Positions 12,363-12,860 of a stretch of 12,860 nt of DNA are shown here, piece after piece; within the stretch, counting starts at the first letter, position 1; every line of letters starts with the position of its first letter. Both the position numbers and the translations under genes were made by a program. The notes beneath the pieces were generated by a model. It was given only the letters and a program-made list of their open reading frames with translations, was not told the origin of the DNA and did not search any database. The stretch comes from Clostridia bacterium (GTDB lineage Bacteria; Bacillota; Clostridia; Oscillospirales; Acutalibacteraceae): positions 1 through 12,860 of the forward strand of contig JAFWRV010000001.1 of NCBI GenBank assembly GCA_017519685.1, given 5' to 3'.

Positions 12363-12860
12363 ATGAACACTAAAGACGTATTATTGAAATTAAGGACCGA
12401 GAACGGTCTGTCGCAGGATGACCTTGCCGAAAAGGTATTTGTCACCCGTCAGGCGGTTTCACGCTGGGAAAACGGAGAAACCGTGCCAAACACCGAAACG
12501 CTGAAGCTGCTTTCAAAGCTTTTCAATGTTACGATAAACACTCTGCTCGGCTCGGAACACACGCTTTTCTGCCAGTGCTGCGGAATGCCGCTTGAGGATG
12601 AGATAACCGGCAAAAACAAGGACGGTTCCTTCAATGAGAACTACTGCAAATGGTGTTATGCCGACGGAACCTACACTTACAGCGATATGGACGAGCTTAT
12701 CAATGTCTGCGTCAAACACATGGTAAACGAAAACTTTACCGAGGAGCAGGCGCGCGAATATATGAAACAGCGTCTGCCGACACTCGATTACTGGAAAAGA
12801 TATGACGAGCTCAGCGACAACGGCGAGTTTGACAAATTCAAAAAACAGCTTATTGAGGAA
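12363..12860 (+). CDS. XRE-family regulator with C-terminal zinc ribbon (partial)
   Basis: 166 codons are visible and the frame is still open at the window end. Residues 4-62 form an XRE/Cro helix-turn-helix (LRTENGLSQDDLAEKV, then VTRQAVSRWENGE and VPNTETLKLLSKLFNV), the usual DNA-binding domain of Firmicutes repressors. Residues 69-142 match the putative zinc-ribbon type often found in clostridial proteins: FCQCCGMPL with Cys70 and Cys73, YCKWC with Cys95 and Cys98, and the conserved tail after it (LINVCVKHM, FTEEQA). The protein could therefore be a metal- or redox-responsive transcription factor. The ATG has an AAGGGGG site at 7 nt and a promoter at 12314-12342. Domain calls are firm; the target genes are unknown. 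Confidence 0.85.
   Translation, partial: MNTKDVLLKLRTENGLSQDDLAEKVFVTRQAVSRWENGETVPNTETLKLLSKLFNVTINTLLGSEHTLFCQCCGMPLEDEITGKNKDGSFNENYCKWCYADGTYTYSDMDELINVCVKHMVNENFTEEQAREYMKQRLPTLDYWKRYDELSDNGEFDKFKKQLIEE

Noticed and set aside
1..12860. CRISPR array, IS element with terminal repeats, or restriction/toxin-antitoxin module
   Set aside because: No regularly spaced direct repeats, no transposase and no nuclease or methylase motifs were found in the reading frames.

Overview
The window looks like chromosome of a low-to-mid GC Gram-positive anaerobe of the Clostridia, probably a gut or rumen Oscillospirales-type organism. The basis is strong AGGAGG-type ribosome sites, consensus sigma-A promoters (TTGACA/TTGATT, 17 bp, TATAAT/TACAAT), a lipobox lipoprotein, a Cna-B-type surface protein, a Bacillus-like elongator tRNA-Met with encoded CCA, and a Mob/Pre plus large serine recombinase element. 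The taxonomic placement is inference only.

Left part (1-5450), mostly minus strand. The window opens in the 5' end of a secreted Cna-B-domain surface protein preceded by a long structured leader (288-493). Next come a terminator and a monoglyceride-lipase-like alpha/beta hydrolase with a TTG start; a self-contained plus-strand transcription unit for a 64-residue protein of unknown function; a patatin-like phospholipase; and a two-gene minus-strand operon of a lipoprotein of unknown function followed 6 nt later by a uridine-kinase-like P-loop kinase. Most of these units have a visible promoter and terminator.

Middle (5450-8820). A perfect consensus promoter drives a tRNA-Met(CAT)-tRNA-Glu(TTC) pair ending in a strong terminator. 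Immediately downstream lies a mobile-element remnant: an orphan terminator, the C-terminal two thirds of a Mob/Pre (MobV-type) relaxase lacking its catalytic N-terminus, a degenerate stretch, a 61-codon ORF, and an intact 557-residue large serine recombinase with its own promoter, palindrome and terminator. The element looks unable to mobilise itself by conjugation, but its recombinase could still be active.

Right part (8820-12860), all plus strand. An AraC-family regulator fused to a GyrI-like effector-binding domain has a strong internal ribosome site and ATG exactly at the domain boundary. It is followed by an FMN-binding split-barrel (PNPOx-like) protein, a 42-residue membrane peptide with full expression signals, a five-bladed beta-propeller glycosidase-like protein, a small RBBP9/YdeN-like serine hydrolase, and an XRE-type regulator with a zinc-ribbon tail that runs off the window.

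I see no CRISPR array, defence island or recognisable biosynthetic cluster. The observations most worth a second look are the internal start in the AraC-GyrI gene, the 42-residue membrane peptide, the leader of the Cna-B gene with a four-codon ORF beside a perfect hairpin, and the truncated integrative element behind the tRNA pair.
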